Part shown: one piece after another, positions 42,857 to 52,439 of the stretch
Position numbering within the stretch: position 1 is the first letter of the stretch
Layout of the letters: the number at the start of each line of letters is the position of its first letter
Notes under the pieces: generated by a model
Told to the model about the DNA's origin: nothing
The model's input: the letters and a program-made list of their open reading frames with translations, nothing else
Databases searched by the model: none
Position numbers and translations under genes: made by a program
Assembly: GCF_033842475.1 (NCBI RefSeq)
Contig: NZ_JAWXYB010000018.1
Coordinates: forward strand, 434,001 to 498,000
DNA length: 64,000 nt
DNA from: Acidiphilium acidophilum
GTDB lineage: Bacteria > Pseudomonadota > Alphaproteobacteria > Acetobacterales > Acetobacteraceae
Direction: 5' to 3'

Positions 42857-45243
42857 CTGGAAAGGGGCGATCCCTGATTCGGGTTCTCGCGGTGGCGGCG
42901 GGGGTTCTGCTGGCGGTGCGTGCCGCTCATGCCGATCCTGCTGATCCTGCAAGCAGGGCGGATATGGCGATGCGCGCTTCGCCTTCGTATTGGTTTCGCG
43001 TGCTGATCCCGGGAGATCAGGTGCCGTCGCAGATCGGGTATGCGAGTTTCCGCAAGGACGGCGATGACGTTCTGGTCTTTGCCGCCGATCTGCCGGTCAG
43101 TCTGGAGGCGTTGCGCGCGGTCAGCGGCGTGCCGGGGGCGCAGGTGGTCCATCTGGCGGGTGCGACGATTCTGCGGCTACCATTGCCTGAGGCGAAACCC
43201 CTCGGCGTTCTGGCGTCTGCGACGTCCTTTCATATCCTGATCGGCGATGCGCCGGCACCGGAGCCGGTCGTGGCCCTGTTTCGCCACGGGCAGATCCGGT
43301 TTCCGACCACGGTGCCCGGGCGGGTGGTGGCGGTCGAGGATGCGGATCGGCAGCGGCCGCTGCTGGTCGGTACCGTGACCGGGCCGGTGGCGTTGCGGGC
43401 GCGGCTTGAAGGCCCGGGGTATCGCAGTGTCCCGGCATCGAGCGGGGTGGTGATCGCGCCGGTGGCCGACGATCTCGGTCTGGTGGCGGACAAGGACGGG
43501 TTCGTGCTGCGCGCTGATGGCGCGGCCCTGCCGGTGGGTGATCCGCCGGTTTCCCAGCAGCGGGTCGATGCGCCGGAACAGGCCGGTGGGCTCGATCTGC
43601 CCCACGGCTCGATCCTGGCGTTACGGCACCGGCTCGATCGCGAACAGCGGCAATGGGCTGCCGCACCGCCGCTCGATCGGGTCCGGCAGTCGGTCCGGAT
43701 TGCCCGGACGATGCTTTCGCTCGATCTGGCTCCCGAGGCGCATGGCGTCCTGATCGCGATGCTGGGTGGCGATCCCGCCGCTATCGACAATCCCGAGCGG
43801 GGGGCGCTGATGGCGGTGGCGGATCTGTTGTCCGGGCGACCCGACAAGGCAATGGCGCATTGGCCGGAGGGGCAGGGCGTCGGGGATGAGCGGTCGCTCT
43901 GGCTTGGTATTGCCGCAGCCGCGCAGGGGCACGACAAGACGGCGGCCGCGTTGCTGGCGGACCATATGGCACCTCTCGCAGCCGCGCCCGCGCTGGTCCG
44001 TCATCAGGTCGATCCGCTGGTGGCCGAAGCGCTGGTCCGGGGCGGGGCCCTTGCGGCGGCGCAGCGCGTCGCCGACCGGATGCAGGACGATCCGACGACG
44101 CACTTGATCCGTGCCGAAATCGAGCAGGCGTCGCACCATCCCCGGCATGCGATCGCGGATTATCGCAAGCTGGTGGACAGTGCTGATCCGCGTGTCGCGG
44201 GGATTGCCGCGTTTCGCGAGACCATGCTGCAACGCGCGCTCGGCCTGATCACGCCGCATGATGCCGCGGCACGGCTGGCACAGCATCTCTACGACTGGCG
44301 CGGTCCGCGCCACGAGCTCGATATGCGCCTTGCCCTCGCGCGTCTCCGCGCGGAGGATGGCGCCTGGCCGGAGGCCTTGACCGGGCTGCACACGGCGCTT
44401 CGGCTGTTCCCGCACCGGACCGCGCGGATTGCCGCACTTCGACACCACCTGTTCGACCGGATGATCGCCTCGGGGGCGTTGGATCGACTTCCGGTTCTTG
44501 CGGCGGTCTCGGTGATCGAGAATAATCATGATCTGGTTCCGGCGGGGGCGGCGGGAGTGCCGATCGTGCTGGACCTGTCGCGGAGATTGGCGGCGCTCGA
44601 TCTGGCCGATCAGGCCGAGGATGTGCTTGCCCGTGCGCTGAGCGGAATGCCCGATGGGCAGGATCGGGCGCGGCTGGGCGCGGCTTTGGCGCGACTGCAA
44701 CTTTCGCAAAATCATCCGCATCTGGCCCGCAAGACGCTCGACTCAACCGCCGGAGCTGGCCTCGCCGCGAAGGTCGCTGACGCCCGCCTGACGCTTGCCG
44801 CCGAGATTGCGAGGCAGATCGGGCCCGGCTCAGCGCAGCCGATGTCGGGTTCCGGCGGGACGACTGGCGTGGCCTGGGTGCCGACGCTTGGGCGCGGGCA
44901 GCGCCCGATTGCGGGTCACCCTGCGATCCATCGGGTCATGTCCGCTATTCCGGCGGTTCCGGCCATACCGGCAGAAGGCAGGCTCGACGACGCGGCGGCG
45001 GAGACGGTGTTGCAATCGGCCATCGCGGCATCCCGCGAGCACGACGGTCCGAAACTGGCGGCGTTGCGCGCCCGTTATCTCGCGCGGATGCCGCATGGCA
45101 AGGCGGCTGTGGTGTTCGCGGCGGTTACATCCCCCCCCGTCGCGCCGACGACCGACCTTGCCACGGCGCTGGCCCAGATTGCCGAGATCGAGCGGGCGGG
45201 TCGGTCCCTGGCTCCGAATCCGAAACCCGCGAAGCCGCAATGA
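42853..45243 (+). CDS. Large exported repeat protein of the flagellar run
   Basis: A 796-residue protein of unknown function. Residues 1-26 or so are a signal peptide (RVLAVAAGVLLAVRAAHADP). Residues 45-180 look beta-rich, with repeated short strands. From about 220 onward the sequence is helical and Ala/Leu-rich with TPR-like pairs, such as LWLGIAAAAQGHDKTAAALL. The ATG overlaps the motE stop (ATGA), which ties it to the flagellar operon. It may be a periplasmic scaffold near the motor; that is inference from signal peptide and position. No catalytic motif is visible. Confidence 0.65.
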   Translation: MTGKGRSLIRVLAVAAGVLLAVRAAHADPADPASRADMAMRASPSYWFRVLIPGDQVPSQIGYASFRKDGDDVLVFAADLPVSLEALRAVSGVPGAQVVHLAGATILRLPLPEAKPLGVLASATSFHILIGDAPAPEPVVALFRHGQIRFPTTVPGRVVAVEDADRQRPLLVGTVTGPVALRARLEGPGYRSVPASSGVVIAPVADDLGLVADKDGFVLRADGAALPVGDPPVSQQRVDAPEQAGGLDLPHGSILALRHRLDREQRQWAAAPPLDRVRQSVRIARTMLSLDLAPEAHGVLIAMLGGDPAAIDNPERGALMAVADLLSGRPDKAMAHWPEGQGVGDERSLWLGIAAAAQGHDKTAAALLADHMAPLAAAPALVRHQVDPLVAEALVRGGALAAAQRVADRMQDDPTTHLIRAEIEQASHHPRHAIADYRKLVDSADPRVAGIAAFRETMLQRALGLITPHDAAARLAQHLYDWRGPRHELDMRLALARLRAEDGAWPEALTGLHTALRLFPHRTARIAALRHHLFDRMIASGALDRLPVLAAVSVIENNHDLVPAGAAGVPIVLDLSRRLAALDLADQAEDVLARALSGMPDGQDRARLGAALARLQLSQNHPHLARKTLDSTAGAGLAAKVADARLTLAAEIARQIGPGSAQPMSGSGGTTGVAWVPTLGRGQRPIAGHPAIHRVMSAIPAVPAIPAEGRLDDAAAETVLQSAIAASREHDGPKLAALRARYLARMPHGKAAVVFAAVTSPPVAPTTDLATALAQIAEIERAGRSLAPNPKPAKPQ

Positions 45244-45291
45244 GGCGGTGGGACCGTGCCTGTGGCAACCGCTCGGGATTGCGCGTCCGGT

Positions 45292-46011
45292 TCAGAATGT
45301 GAGGCTTTCGCCGCCGCGTAAAATGGCTTCGGCGCGCGGGGTGTATCCGGTGTCGTCGTGCAGGGTCAGTCCGGGCAGGAGCGTCAACGATCCGCGATCG
45401 CCCCTGGTCGACCGCACGATGACCAGTTTGGCCGCGCGATCGGTCCGGGGCCATAGCGGCATGATCCGGGGTGCACCGCAGCCGGCCTGTTTCATGGCGC
45501 CGAGACATTCATCGAGGGAGGTGGCGGGAAGGATGAAGGTCATGGTCCCGCGTGGCTTGAGCACGGCGGCGATGGCCTGCGCCCATGTCGCGAGGAGGCC
45601 GGCGGTGCTGTGGTGGGCACGGCGCCGGATCGTGTCGGGTGAGGGTGTATCGTGCGGCGACCGCCAGGGCGGGTTGGCGAAACCGTGATCGAACCTGCGC
45701 TTCAGCGGCAGGGCGGCGAGATCCGCTGCGATCGCGGTGAGGTTCGGCAGATCGTTGGTCGCGAAATTGCGTTGTGCCAGCGCGGCAAGCCGCGTTTCGC
45801 GTTCGACGCCGAGGCCGGAGATGCCCGGCAGCCGGGCGGCGAGGCAGAGCAGGCCGGCCCCAGCACCGGTGCCGGCTTCGATCACGGTTTCGCCATCACG
45901 CGCCGGAATCGACGCGGCCAGCAACACGGGTTCGATGCCGGTGCGATGGCCGGTGGCCAGTTGCCGGTACCGCAGGCGGCCATCGAGGAGCCATCCCGCC
46001 GTCTCGCTCAT
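45292..46011 (-). CDS. tRNA1(Val) adenine-N6 methyltransferase-like protein
   Basis: A 239-residue SAM-dependent methyltransferase. Motif I is VIEAGTGAGAGLLCLAARLP and motif IV is FANPPWRSP, the N/DPPY-type motif of N6-adenine enzymes. The opening, LLDGRLRYRQLATGHRTGIE, matches the TrmN6/YfiC group that modifies A37 of tRNA1(Val). Function as a tRNA methyltransferase is therefore likely, though a different amine substrate is possible. It starts at ATG 46011, overlapping the stop of the DUF2007-like gene by 4 bp. Confidence 0.8.
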   Translation of the reverse strand: MSETAGWLLDGRLRYRQLATGHRTGIEPVLLAASIPARDGETVIEAGTGAGAGLLCLAARLPGISGLGVERETRLAALAQRNFATNDLPNLTAIAADLAALPLKRRFDHGFANPPWRSPHDTPSPDTIRRRAHHSTAGLLATWAQAIAAVLKPRGTMTFILPATSLDECLGAMKQAGCGAPRIMPLWPRTDRAAKLVIVRSTRGDRGSLTLLPGLTLHDDTGYTPRAEAILRGGESLTF

Positions 46012-46214
46012 GCCTCGCCGGCGTCCTGAAGTATCCGGCGCGCCTGGGCCGCATCGGCGCTGGCGACCGCGATCCGGCGGGGAAACATGCCGATATTGCC
46101 TTCGGTCGCCGCGATGTTCTGGTCCAGCAGGACTGGATCGAGTCCCGCATCCCGCAGGAGCGCCATCAGGAAACTCAGCCTGATCGTGTCGGTCGATGCC
46201 GCGATGACTTCCAT
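46008..46214 (-). CDS. DUF2007-domain small protein
   Basis: A 68-residue protein with the ferredoxin-like DUF2007 pattern: MEVIAASTDTIRLSFLMALL, then LRDAGLDPVLLDQN, and VASADAAQARRILQDAG. Family members are thought to be signal-transducing or PII-like small proteins, but the role is not established. It sits directly upstream of the methyltransferase and overlaps it by ATGA, a pairing that suggests shared expression. The ATG at 46214 follows GGCAGGG on the minus strand. Confidence 0.7.
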   Translation of the reverse strand: MEVIAASTDTIRLSFLMALLRDAGLDPVLLDQNIAATEGNIGMFPRRIAVASADAAQARRILQDAGEA

Positions 46215-46290
46215 GGAGGTGCCCTGCCTTTCGGTTCATTCCGGTGTTCGCGTCGGTTCCTCGCCTTGACCCTCGATCCTCCGCGCCGAT

Positions 46291-47397
46291 ATGCTAGGGC
46301 TGGCCGGCGACAAGACAAGACCGGTGACCAGAGACCGGCAACATGACGAGGTTAACGCGATTGTGGATGGCTTGCTGACTTCCGAGCCCGATGTCTATAG
46401 CGCAAGCCCCCTTGCGGAGGGCGATGCGTTGCAGGGCCTCGCGCAGCTTCTGGCGGCGGACCTCGCCGCGACCAACGCAACCATCGTTGCGCGGATGGCG
46501 AGCGAGGTCGAACTGATCCCGCAACTCGCGGCCCATCTGATCGCGGCGGGCGGCAAGCGGCTGCGGCCGCTGCTGACGCTGGCATCGGCGCGGCTGTGCG
46601 GCTACCGGGGCGAGCGGCATGTGCGGCTCGCCGCCTGTGTCGAGTTCATTCATACCGCGACCCTGCTGCATGACGATGTCGTCGATGAAAGCGATCTGCG
46701 CCGGGGGCTGGCCAGCGCCAATGCGGTGTTCGGCAACAAGGCCTCGGTGCTGGTGGGCGATTTTCTGTTCGCCCGCGCGTTCGAACTGATGGTTGCCGAC
46801 GGGTCGCTCGAAGTGTTGCGGATCCTGTGCAACGCATCGGCCACGATCGCCGAGGGCGAAGTGCTGCAACTCTCGACCCAGAACGATCTCAGTACCGATA
46901 TTCCGCGCTATTTTCAGGTGATTCAGGGCAAGACCGCAGCGCTGTTCGCGGCGGCCTGCGAGGTGGGGGCGGTGGTCGCCGATCGGGATCGGAGCGTGGC
47001 GGCGTCCTTGTCTGGGTATGGCACCGCGCTCGGCATGGCGTTTCAGCTCGTCGATGACGCGCTCGATTATGCGGCGGACCAGAATGAACTCGGCAAGACC
47101 GTTGGGGATGATTTCCGCGAAGGCAAGCTGACCTACCCGGTGCTGATCGCCTACGCCGCAGGTGATCCGGCGGAGCGCGCGTTCTGGCAGCGCACGATCG
47201 AGCGGGGCGAACAATCCGAGGATGATCTCGGGACCGCGTTCGAGCTGATCGCGCGCCATGATGCGATCGGGCAGACGATCGAGCGGGCGCGGGAATTTGC
47301 GCGTTCGGCCCAGGAATGTCTGGCTGACCTGCCTGACGATCCGGTCCGCGCGTTGATGATGCAGGCGGCGGATTACGCGGTGACGCGCCGGCACTGA
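46291..47397 (+). CDS. ispB: Long-chain polyprenyl diphosphate synthase
   Basis: A trans-prenyltransferase of up to 368 residues that extends farnesyl diphosphate with isopentenyl diphosphate to make the quinone side chain. The first Asp-rich motif is LLHDDVVDESDLRRG, the second is FQLVDDALDYAAD, and GGKRLRPLLTLASA lies upstream of them. The residue pattern before the first motif suggests a long product, octaprenyl or decaprenyl. The first 55 residues are not family-like, so the true start may lie downstream, for example near codon 22 (GTG or similar); no good ribosome site decides it. It converges on the diguanylate cyclase. Confidence 0.88.
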   Translation: MLGLAGDKTRPVTRDRQHDEVNAIVDGLLTSEPDVYSASPLAEGDALQGLAQLLAADLAATNATIVARMASEVELIPQLAAHLIAAGGKRLRPLLTLASARLCGYRGERHVRLAACVEFIHTATLLHDDVVDESDLRRGLASANAVFGNKASVLVGDFLFARAFELMVADGSLEVLRILCNASATIAEGEVLQLSTQNDLSTDIPRYFQVIQGKTAALFAAACEVGAVVADRDRSVAASLSGYGTALGMAFQLVDDALDYAADQNELGKTVGDDFREGKLTYPVLIAYAAGDPAERAFWQRTIERGEQSEDDLGTAFELIARHDAIGQTIERAREFARSAQECLADLPDDPVRALMMQAADYAVTRRH

Positions 47398-47405
47398 GCG
47401 CGCGT

Positions 47406-49319
47406 TCAGGTTGCGATCACGATGCTGCCCCGCCGCTGCTTTGCCCGGTATAATGCCTTGTCGGCGCGGTCGATCAGGGATTGGGCACCGGCTTCCTGAT
47501 CGGGCCGGATGCAGTCGATCCCGATACTGACCGACAGCACCCCGGATGGCGATTTTTCGTGGATGAGGTGGATGTCCCTGATCCCGTCGCGGATGCGCTC
47601 GGCGACCGCGCGGGCACCGCTCTGGAATGTCAGTGGCAGGATCACGGCGAATTCCTCCCCGCCGATCCGGCAGGCGAGGTCGGCGGCGCGCAACGCGCTG
47701 GCTTCGACGATCGCCGCGATCTGCTGCAGGGCGCGGTCGCCCATCGGGTGGCCGTAGAGATCGTTGTAAGGCTTGAACAGATCGACATCGATCAGGATCA
47801 GCGCGATATCGATCCCTTCGCGATAGGCGCGGCGCCATTCGCTTTCGAGATGGGCGGTGAAACGGCGGCGGTTGGCGAGACCGGTCAGGGAGTCGGTGTT
47901 TGCCAGCCGGTCGAGCCGCAGGAGATCGGCATCGCGCCGCTCTTCAGCCGCACGGCGGGCCGAAATATCGCGCACCACGCTGACCAGTTCGACGCTCTGA
48001 TCGGCGCGCCGCGCACCGATCCGGGTTTTGATTTCGGTCCAGACGGGTGCGGCGGTCGAGTGGTGGCGCAGGCGCAGCTCGGCGGTGACCTCGGTGGTGT
48101 CGCCGCCGAGACTGGCCATGGCCGCGCGGATGGCCGCGAGATCTTCGGGGGCGACCAGATCGAATGCCGAGCGCCCGGCCAAGGCATCGCCCGTGACGCC
48201 GATCAGGCGCTGGGCGGCGGGGGAGGCGTAGAGGATCGTGCCATCGACCAGGGTGACGACGATGGTATCGGCGGCGATCTCGGCGAGCCCCTGGAACCGG
48301 GCGGCTCGGGAGACGATTGCGGCTTTCTGGTCGCGCAGGCGCGCGATGATCCGGGTGTGTCGCTCGAAGAGCAGCGCGATCGGGATGGCTGCAATGAAGG
48401 AGGCGGCCAGGAAGGCCTGCAGCAGCAGGATACGCGCGCCGATGTGGGAGGGCTCGATCGCCGCGATCGGGCCATGGCCCATTGCGGTGCGGAAAAGGGC
48501 GCTCAGCGCGATCAGCGCGATCGCGACGCAGGTGAATTCGAGCCCGGCGATGATGGCGAGAGCGGCGAAGACCAGCGGCATGATGAACAGGGGCGGCAGG
48601 CTCGACTGATGGAAGGTGAGCACCGACAGCGCCAGGCTGAGCGCCAGCGCGAGCGTTGCGCGCAGCCGGGCGCGCCGGGGCAGGAGCGGTGTTGCGGTAC
48701 GGTTGAGCAGGACCAGTCCCGCCGTGGTGAACAGGATGTTGCCGAGGGCGTGGGCCATGAACCAGACCAGCCCGGCCATGGGGTCGTCCGCCGCGAGCGC
48801 TGCCTCGGCGGCGATCAGGCTGCCGCCGACTGCCGGACCGATCAGCCCGATCGAGATCAGGACCCGCGCCAGCCCATCGAGCCGGCGGATGCGTGGGCGG
48901 GGGCCGAAACCGGCCCATGCCGCGGCACAGGCGGCGGCGATTTCGGCGGCGTTGGCCACCGGGAGCAGGATCGTTCGGGCCAATCCGGCATCGGTGACGA
49001 GACAGGCGAGGATGTTCCCTGCCATGGCGGCGGCGATGACCGCTGCGACCGGGCGCCATCCTGACGGGCGGCGCGCGAGCAGGATGGCGAGGGGCAGCGC
49101 ATTGGCCGGCCAGAAGGTCGGGATATTGGCATCGAACCGGCACCAGTACAGGCTGGAGGCGGCGAGGATGCCAACCCCGAGGGCCACGGCGAGCAGGCGG
49201 GCGACCGCGTCCCGGAGGTGACGGCTGACCCGGATCACGAAAACGCGCGGGTGGGCGAGGGAGGGCTCGAGGCCGCGAGGCGCGGATCGTTTCGATGGAA
49301 GCGTCGACCTGATATGCAC
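47406..49319 (-). CDS. Diguanylate cyclase with MASE1 and PAS domains
   Basis: A 637-residue membrane protein that makes cyclic di-GMP. Residues of about 35-310 contain eight or so transmembrane helices of the MASE1 sensor type. A PAS domain follows (LAEIAADTIVVTLVDGTILY, YASPAAQRLIGVTGDALAGR). The GGDEF domain occupies the end, with active-site RIGGEEFAVILP near residue 552 and LANTDSLTGLANRRRF at its start. Cyclic di-GMP would link sessile polysaccharide production and flagellar motility, both encoded nearby. The first codon at 49319 is GTG; a later start at about residue 28 is possible. Confidence 0.92.
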   Translation of the reverse strand: MHIRSTLPSKRSAPRGLEPSLAHPRVFVIRVSRHLRDAVARLLAVALGVGILAASSLYWCRFDANIPTFWPANALPLAILLARRPSGWRPVAAVIAAAMAGNILACLVTDAGLARTILLPVANAAEIAAACAAAWAGFGPRPRIRRLDGLARVLISIGLIGPAVGGSLIAAEAALAADDPMAGLVWFMAHALGNILFTTAGLVLLNRTATPLLPRRARLRATLALALSLALSVLTFHQSSLPPLFIMPLVFAALAIIAGLEFTCVAIALIALSALFRTAMGHGPIAAIEPSHIGARILLLQAFLAASFIAAIPIALLFERHTRIIARLRDQKAAIVSRAARFQGLAEIAADTIVVTLVDGTILYASPAAQRLIGVTGDALAGRSAFDLVAPEDLAAIRAAMASLGGDTTEVTAELRLRHHSTAAPVWTEIKTRIGARRADQSVELVSVVRDISARRAAEERRDADLLRLDRLANTDSLTGLANRRRFTAHLESEWRRAYREGIDIALILIDVDLFKPYNDLYGHPMGDRALQQIAAIVEASALRAADLACRIGGEEFAVILPLTFQSGARAVAERIRDGIRDIHLIHEKSPSGVLSVSIGIDCIRPDQEAGAQSLIDRADKALYRAKQRRGSIVIAT

Positions 49320-49387
49320 ACTGACCCTGATCCGAACCCTGAGTTGACGGTTTGGGCATTAGATCAGATCAGGCTGAACATCCGGTT

Positions 49388-49425
49388 AAAACCAGCCGGT
49401 CCGGGAGCGGATCGGCTGGTTTTTT
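49388..49425 (-). terminator. Rho-independent terminator after the hydrolase gene
   Basis: Stem AAACCAGCCGGTCCG pairs with CGGATCGGCTGGTTT with one mismatch and a GGAG loop. T-runs flank both sides (six T on the plus strand, four on the minus strand). It lies 35 bp after the stop of the leftward hydrolase gene, so it most likely ends that transcript. Confidence 0.85.
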
Positions 49426-49459
49426 CGAGGATTTCGCGTGTCGTGGCGGGTCGGGGTGG

Positions 49460-50125
49460 TCAGTCCGCCGCGAGGGCCATGTGCTTGCGGGCGATTTCGC
49501 CGCTGACATAGGATTCGAGGGCCTCGCCGATCGCCTCGGAATGATGGGCGAACACGTGGTCGGCCCCGGCCATGACCCGATAATCGACCGAGACGCCCTT
49601 CTGGGTGTTGAGTTTGTCCACCAGTTTGCGGACCGAGGCTTCGGGGACCAGCTCGTCGGCATCGCCGTGGATCATCAGGCCGCCGCAGGGGCAGGGGGCG
49701 AGGAAGCCGAAATCGTAATGCGCGGCGGGGGTGCCGACGCTGATCCAGCCGGAGACTTCGGGGCGGCGCATCAGGAGCTGCATGCCGACGAAGGCGCCGA
49801 ACGAATAGCCGGCGATCCACAGCCCGCCATGGCCGGGGTTGAGCGCCTGCATCCAGTCGAGCGCGGCGGCGGCATCGTTGATTTCGCCCATGCCGCCATC
49901 GTAGCTGCCCTGGCTGCGGCCGACGCCGCGGAAATTGAAGCGCATGACGGAAAAACCGAGGCGCTGGAACACCTGATACATCGTGTAGGTGATGCGGTTG
50001 TTCATGGTGCCGCCGTGCAGCGGGTGCGGGTGCAGGACGAGGGCGAGCGGCGCGCCGCGTTCCTTGGCGTGGTGGTAGCGTCCTTCGAGGCGACCGTCGG
50101 GTCCGGCAAACGTTACTTCAGGCAT
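49460..50125 (-). CDS. Alpha/beta hydrolase
   Basis: A 221-residue cytoplasmic hydrolase of the serine alpha/beta fold. The nucleophile elbow is in GYSFGAFVG, the His-rich loop near the N-terminus is LHPHPLHGGTMNN, and GVGRSQGSYDGG follows the oxyanion strand. The late acidic residue is in HGDADELVPE and the catalytic His in GADHVFAHH. The compact form with HPHPLHGG is common in alphaproteobacteria, often annotated as an esterase or dienelactone hydrolase-like protein. I start it at ATG 50125; ATG 50146 adds 7 polar residues. No clear link to its neighbours. Confidence 0.82.
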   Translation of the reverse strand: MPEVTFAGPDGRLEGRYHHAKERGAPLALVLHPHPLHGGTMNNRITYTMYQVFQRLGFSVMRFNFRGVGRSQGSYDGGMGEINDAAAALDWMQALNPGHGGLWIAGYSFGAFVGMQLLMRRPEVSGWISVGTPAAHYDFGFLAPCPCGGLMIHGDADELVPEASVRKLVDKLNTQKGVSVDYRVMAGADHVFAHHSEAIGEALESYVSGEIARKHMALAAD

Positions 50126-50574
50126 TGGCTTATCAGTTCTTTCCAAGTCTCGGGCTCAGGAGCGTGACGCACGACCGGTGCGGGTGAAGCGGGTCGCGGC
50201 GTCGCGCGATGGGGGCGACATGCGGGCGGACGGGGACACGATGTGACCAGCCGCCCGGTTTGTTCAGGTCAGTCGATTTCGCAATAACGCATATATAGGA
50301 CGTCCGGGCAGATTGTTGCTCAGCTTCGTCTGCATACCTACTCTCCCTAAGAACGCCGCTCATGCGTGGCTGTTGTCGAAATCCGTGCCGCGAACGGCAT
50401 AGGAGAAACGGCGAGGCGAATGCAATTAAAAAATCCGCTAGGGCGCCGATCGGTGCGATATTCGCCTGCCGCATCGGTGAGCGTCGCTTAATCATTTGCC
50501 ATCGTCATTGCATCATATATGGTCAGTCTCATGTCTATACAGACCGCCCACATCTATTCCTACGGAAATATGGC
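50126..50574. promoter_or_regulatory. Intergenic region between hydrolase and cysE
   Basis: These 449 bp separate divergent genes and are AT-richer near 50440-50574. I see no convincing gene; a 120-codon minus-strand frame here is Arg/Pro-rich with no ribosome site. The cysE promoter must lie in the last 150 bp, where TATATATGG occurs (50515-50523). I could not identify an IscR or CysB site. Confidence 0.4.
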
Positions 50575-51279
50575 ATGAGCCGGATGTTTTTGCGTGAGAT
50601 GATCGAGGCCTATCGCCAGCGCGATCCGGCGGCGCGGTCGGATCTGGAAGTGCTGCTGTGTTATCCGGGGCTGCATGCGGTGCTGATCCATCGGGTCGCG
50701 CACCGGTTGTGGCATGGGCGGACGCGGCTGCTCGGGCGGCTGGTGTCGAATTTCGGACGCTGGGCGACCGGGATCGAGATTCATCCCGGGGCGACGATCG
50801 GGCGGCGCTGCATCATCGATCATGGCATGGGGGTGGTGATCGGCGAGACCGCGGAATTGGGCGATGATGTGTATTTGTATCATCAGGTGACGCTGGGCGG
50901 GACGTCGAGCGAGCAGGGCAAGCGCCATCCGACCGTGGCGAACGGGGTGATCATCGGGGCCGGGGCGAAGGTGCTCGGGGCGATTCTGATTGGCGAGAAT
51001 GCGCGGATCGGGGCGAATGCGGTGGTGGTGGCCGAGGTGCCGGCCAATACCACGGTGGTCGGGATACCGGCGCGTCCGGTCGATCGGGGCAATGCGGCGC
51101 GGCCGCCGAAACCGCGATTCGATCCTTATGGCACACCATGCGATCCGTGCCTCGATCCGTTGCTGCATGAGATCGAGATGCTGCGGGGCGAGATGAACGA
51201 CCTTGAGCGGCGGGTTGCGGATCGTGAAGTGGCGCGGCCCGCGCTGGAGCCGAGCCTGCGCGATACCGAACCACGTTGA
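50575..51279 (+). CDS. cysE: Serine O-acetyltransferase
   Basis: A 234-residue acyltransferase that makes O-acetylserine from serine and acetyl-CoA, the first step of cysteine synthesis. It has the left-handed beta-helix repeats [20 protein letters not shown] and [20 protein letters not shown]. The catalytic His/Asp region is in [20 protein letters not shown], and [13 protein letters not shown] is typical of CysE. ATG 50575 follows ACGGAAAT; the frame is open further upstream but that sequence is unlike CysE. Its stop overlaps the ATG of the cysteine desulfurase gene (TGATG), so cysteine formation and use look co-expressed. Confidence 0.94.
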   Translation: MSRMFLREMIEAYRQRDPAARSDLEVLLCYPGLHAVLIHRVAHRLWHGRTRLLGRLVSNFGRWATGIEIHPGATIGRRCIIDHGMGVVIGETAELGDDVYLYHQVTLGGTSSEQGKRHPTVANGVIIGAGAKVLGAILIGENARIGANAVVVAEVPANTTVVGIPARPVDRGNAARPPKPRFDPYGTPCDPCLDPLLHEIEMLRGEMNDLERRVADREVARPALEPSLRDTEPR

Positions 51280-52430
51280 TGGGCGAAACTCTTTATTTGG
51301 ACGCCAATGCCAGCGAGCCGCTGCGGCCTGCGGCGCGGGAGGCCGTGATCGCGGGGCTGGATCTGGTTGGTAATCCGGCTTCGATCCATGCGGCGGGGCG
51401 GGCGGCGCGGGGGCGGATTGAGGCGGCGCGGGCGGTGATTGCGGCGCATTGCGGGGCGCGGGCGCAGGATGTGGTTCTGCTGTCCGGGGCGACCGAGGCC
51501 AATGCGCTGGCGCTTTCCGGGCTCGGGGGCGCGCGGGCCGTGCTGATCGGCGCGACCGAGCATGAGGCGGTTCGGGCGGCGGCGCCGGGGGCGGGGATCG
51601 TGCCGGTCGGGCGGGATGGGGTGATCGATCTCGACGCGCTCGATCGGTTGCTGGCGGGGGATTCCGACGCGCTGGTATGCGTGATGGCGGCGAATAACGA
51701 GACCGGGGTGATCAATCCGGTCGAAGCCGTGGCGGCGGTGTGCGCGCGCCATGGGGCATTGCTGCATGTCGATGCGGTGCAGGCCGTCGGGCGGGGGCTG
51801 GCGGATTTTCTGCGGCTCGGGGCGGCGAGTGTCGCGATTTCGGCGCACAAGATCGGGGGTCCCAAGGGGATCGGGGCGCTGGTGCTGACGCCGGAGGCCG
51901 CCGGGGGGCTGGTGCCGATGCTGCGTGGCGGGGGGCAGGAGCGTGGCCGGCGCGGGGGGACGCCGAATGTGCCGGCGATCCTCGGGTTTGCCGCCGCGAT
52001 CGCGGCGATCGATCCGGGGGAGATCGGGCGGCTGGCGGCGATGCGCGATGCGATCGAGGCCGCTGCGGTTGCGGAGTCTGCCATCGTGGTCGGGGGTGGG
52101 GCGTTGCGGTTGGGCAATACGAGCTGTCTGGCGCTGCCGGGGGTGTCGGCGGAAACCCAGCTCATCGCGCTCGATCTCGATCAAATTTGCGTTTCGGCGG
52201 GGGCGGCCTGTTCGTCCGGGAAGATGGCGCGCAGCCATGTGATCGATGCCATGGGGTGGCCGGAGCTTGCCGGATGTGCGATCCGGGTTTCGCTGCCGTG
52301 GAATGCGCCGGATGATGCCGCCGAACGCTTCATTGCCGCATACCGGCGTATGGCGGACCGCGCCTTGCGCAAGCGGCAGGGTTTCTCTACGTCACCGGCA
52401 TCGCGCCCGCTGGGTGCCGAACTGGTTTGA
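51279..52430 (+). CDS. Cysteine desulfurase (IscS/NifS family)
   Basis: A 383-residue PLP enzyme that moves sulfur from cysteine to acceptor proteins for iron-sulfur clusters and thio-tRNA. The N-terminus is YLDANASEPLRPAAREAV. The PLP region has ATEHEAVR, the Lys in SAHKIGGPKGIGAL, and the active Cys near residue 310 in SAGAACSSGKM, which is the class I loop. SGATEANALALSG is also conserved. Followed by ferredoxin and mnmA, this points to supply of sulfur for 2-thiouridine in tRNA and for [2Fe-2S] clusters. ATG 51279 overlaps the cysE stop. Confidence 0.93.
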   Translation: MGETLYLDANASEPLRPAAREAVIAGLDLVGNPASIHAAGRAARGRIEAARAVIAAHCGARAQDVVLLSGATEANALALSGLGGARAVLIGATEHEAVRAAAPGAGIVPVGRDGVIDLDALDRLLAGDSDALVCVMAANNETGVINPVEAVAAVCARHGALLHVDAVQAVGRGLADFLRLGAASVAISAHKIGGPKGIGALVLTPEAAGGLVPMLRGGGQERGRRGGTPNVPAILGFAAAIAAIDPGEIGRLAAMRDAIEAAAVAESAIVVGGGALRLGNTSCLALPGVSAETQLIALDLDQICVSAGAACSSGKMARSHVIDAMGWPELAGCAIRVSLPWNAPDDAAERFIAAYRRMADRALRKRQGFSTSPASRPLGAELV

Positions 52431-52439
52431 GGGTTTGCC

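Noticed and set aside
50133-50495. A 120-codon minus-strand frame between the hydrolase and cysE genes
   Set aside because: It is low-complexity Arg/Pro/Ser sequence without ribosome site or motif, and it overlaps the hydrolase start.
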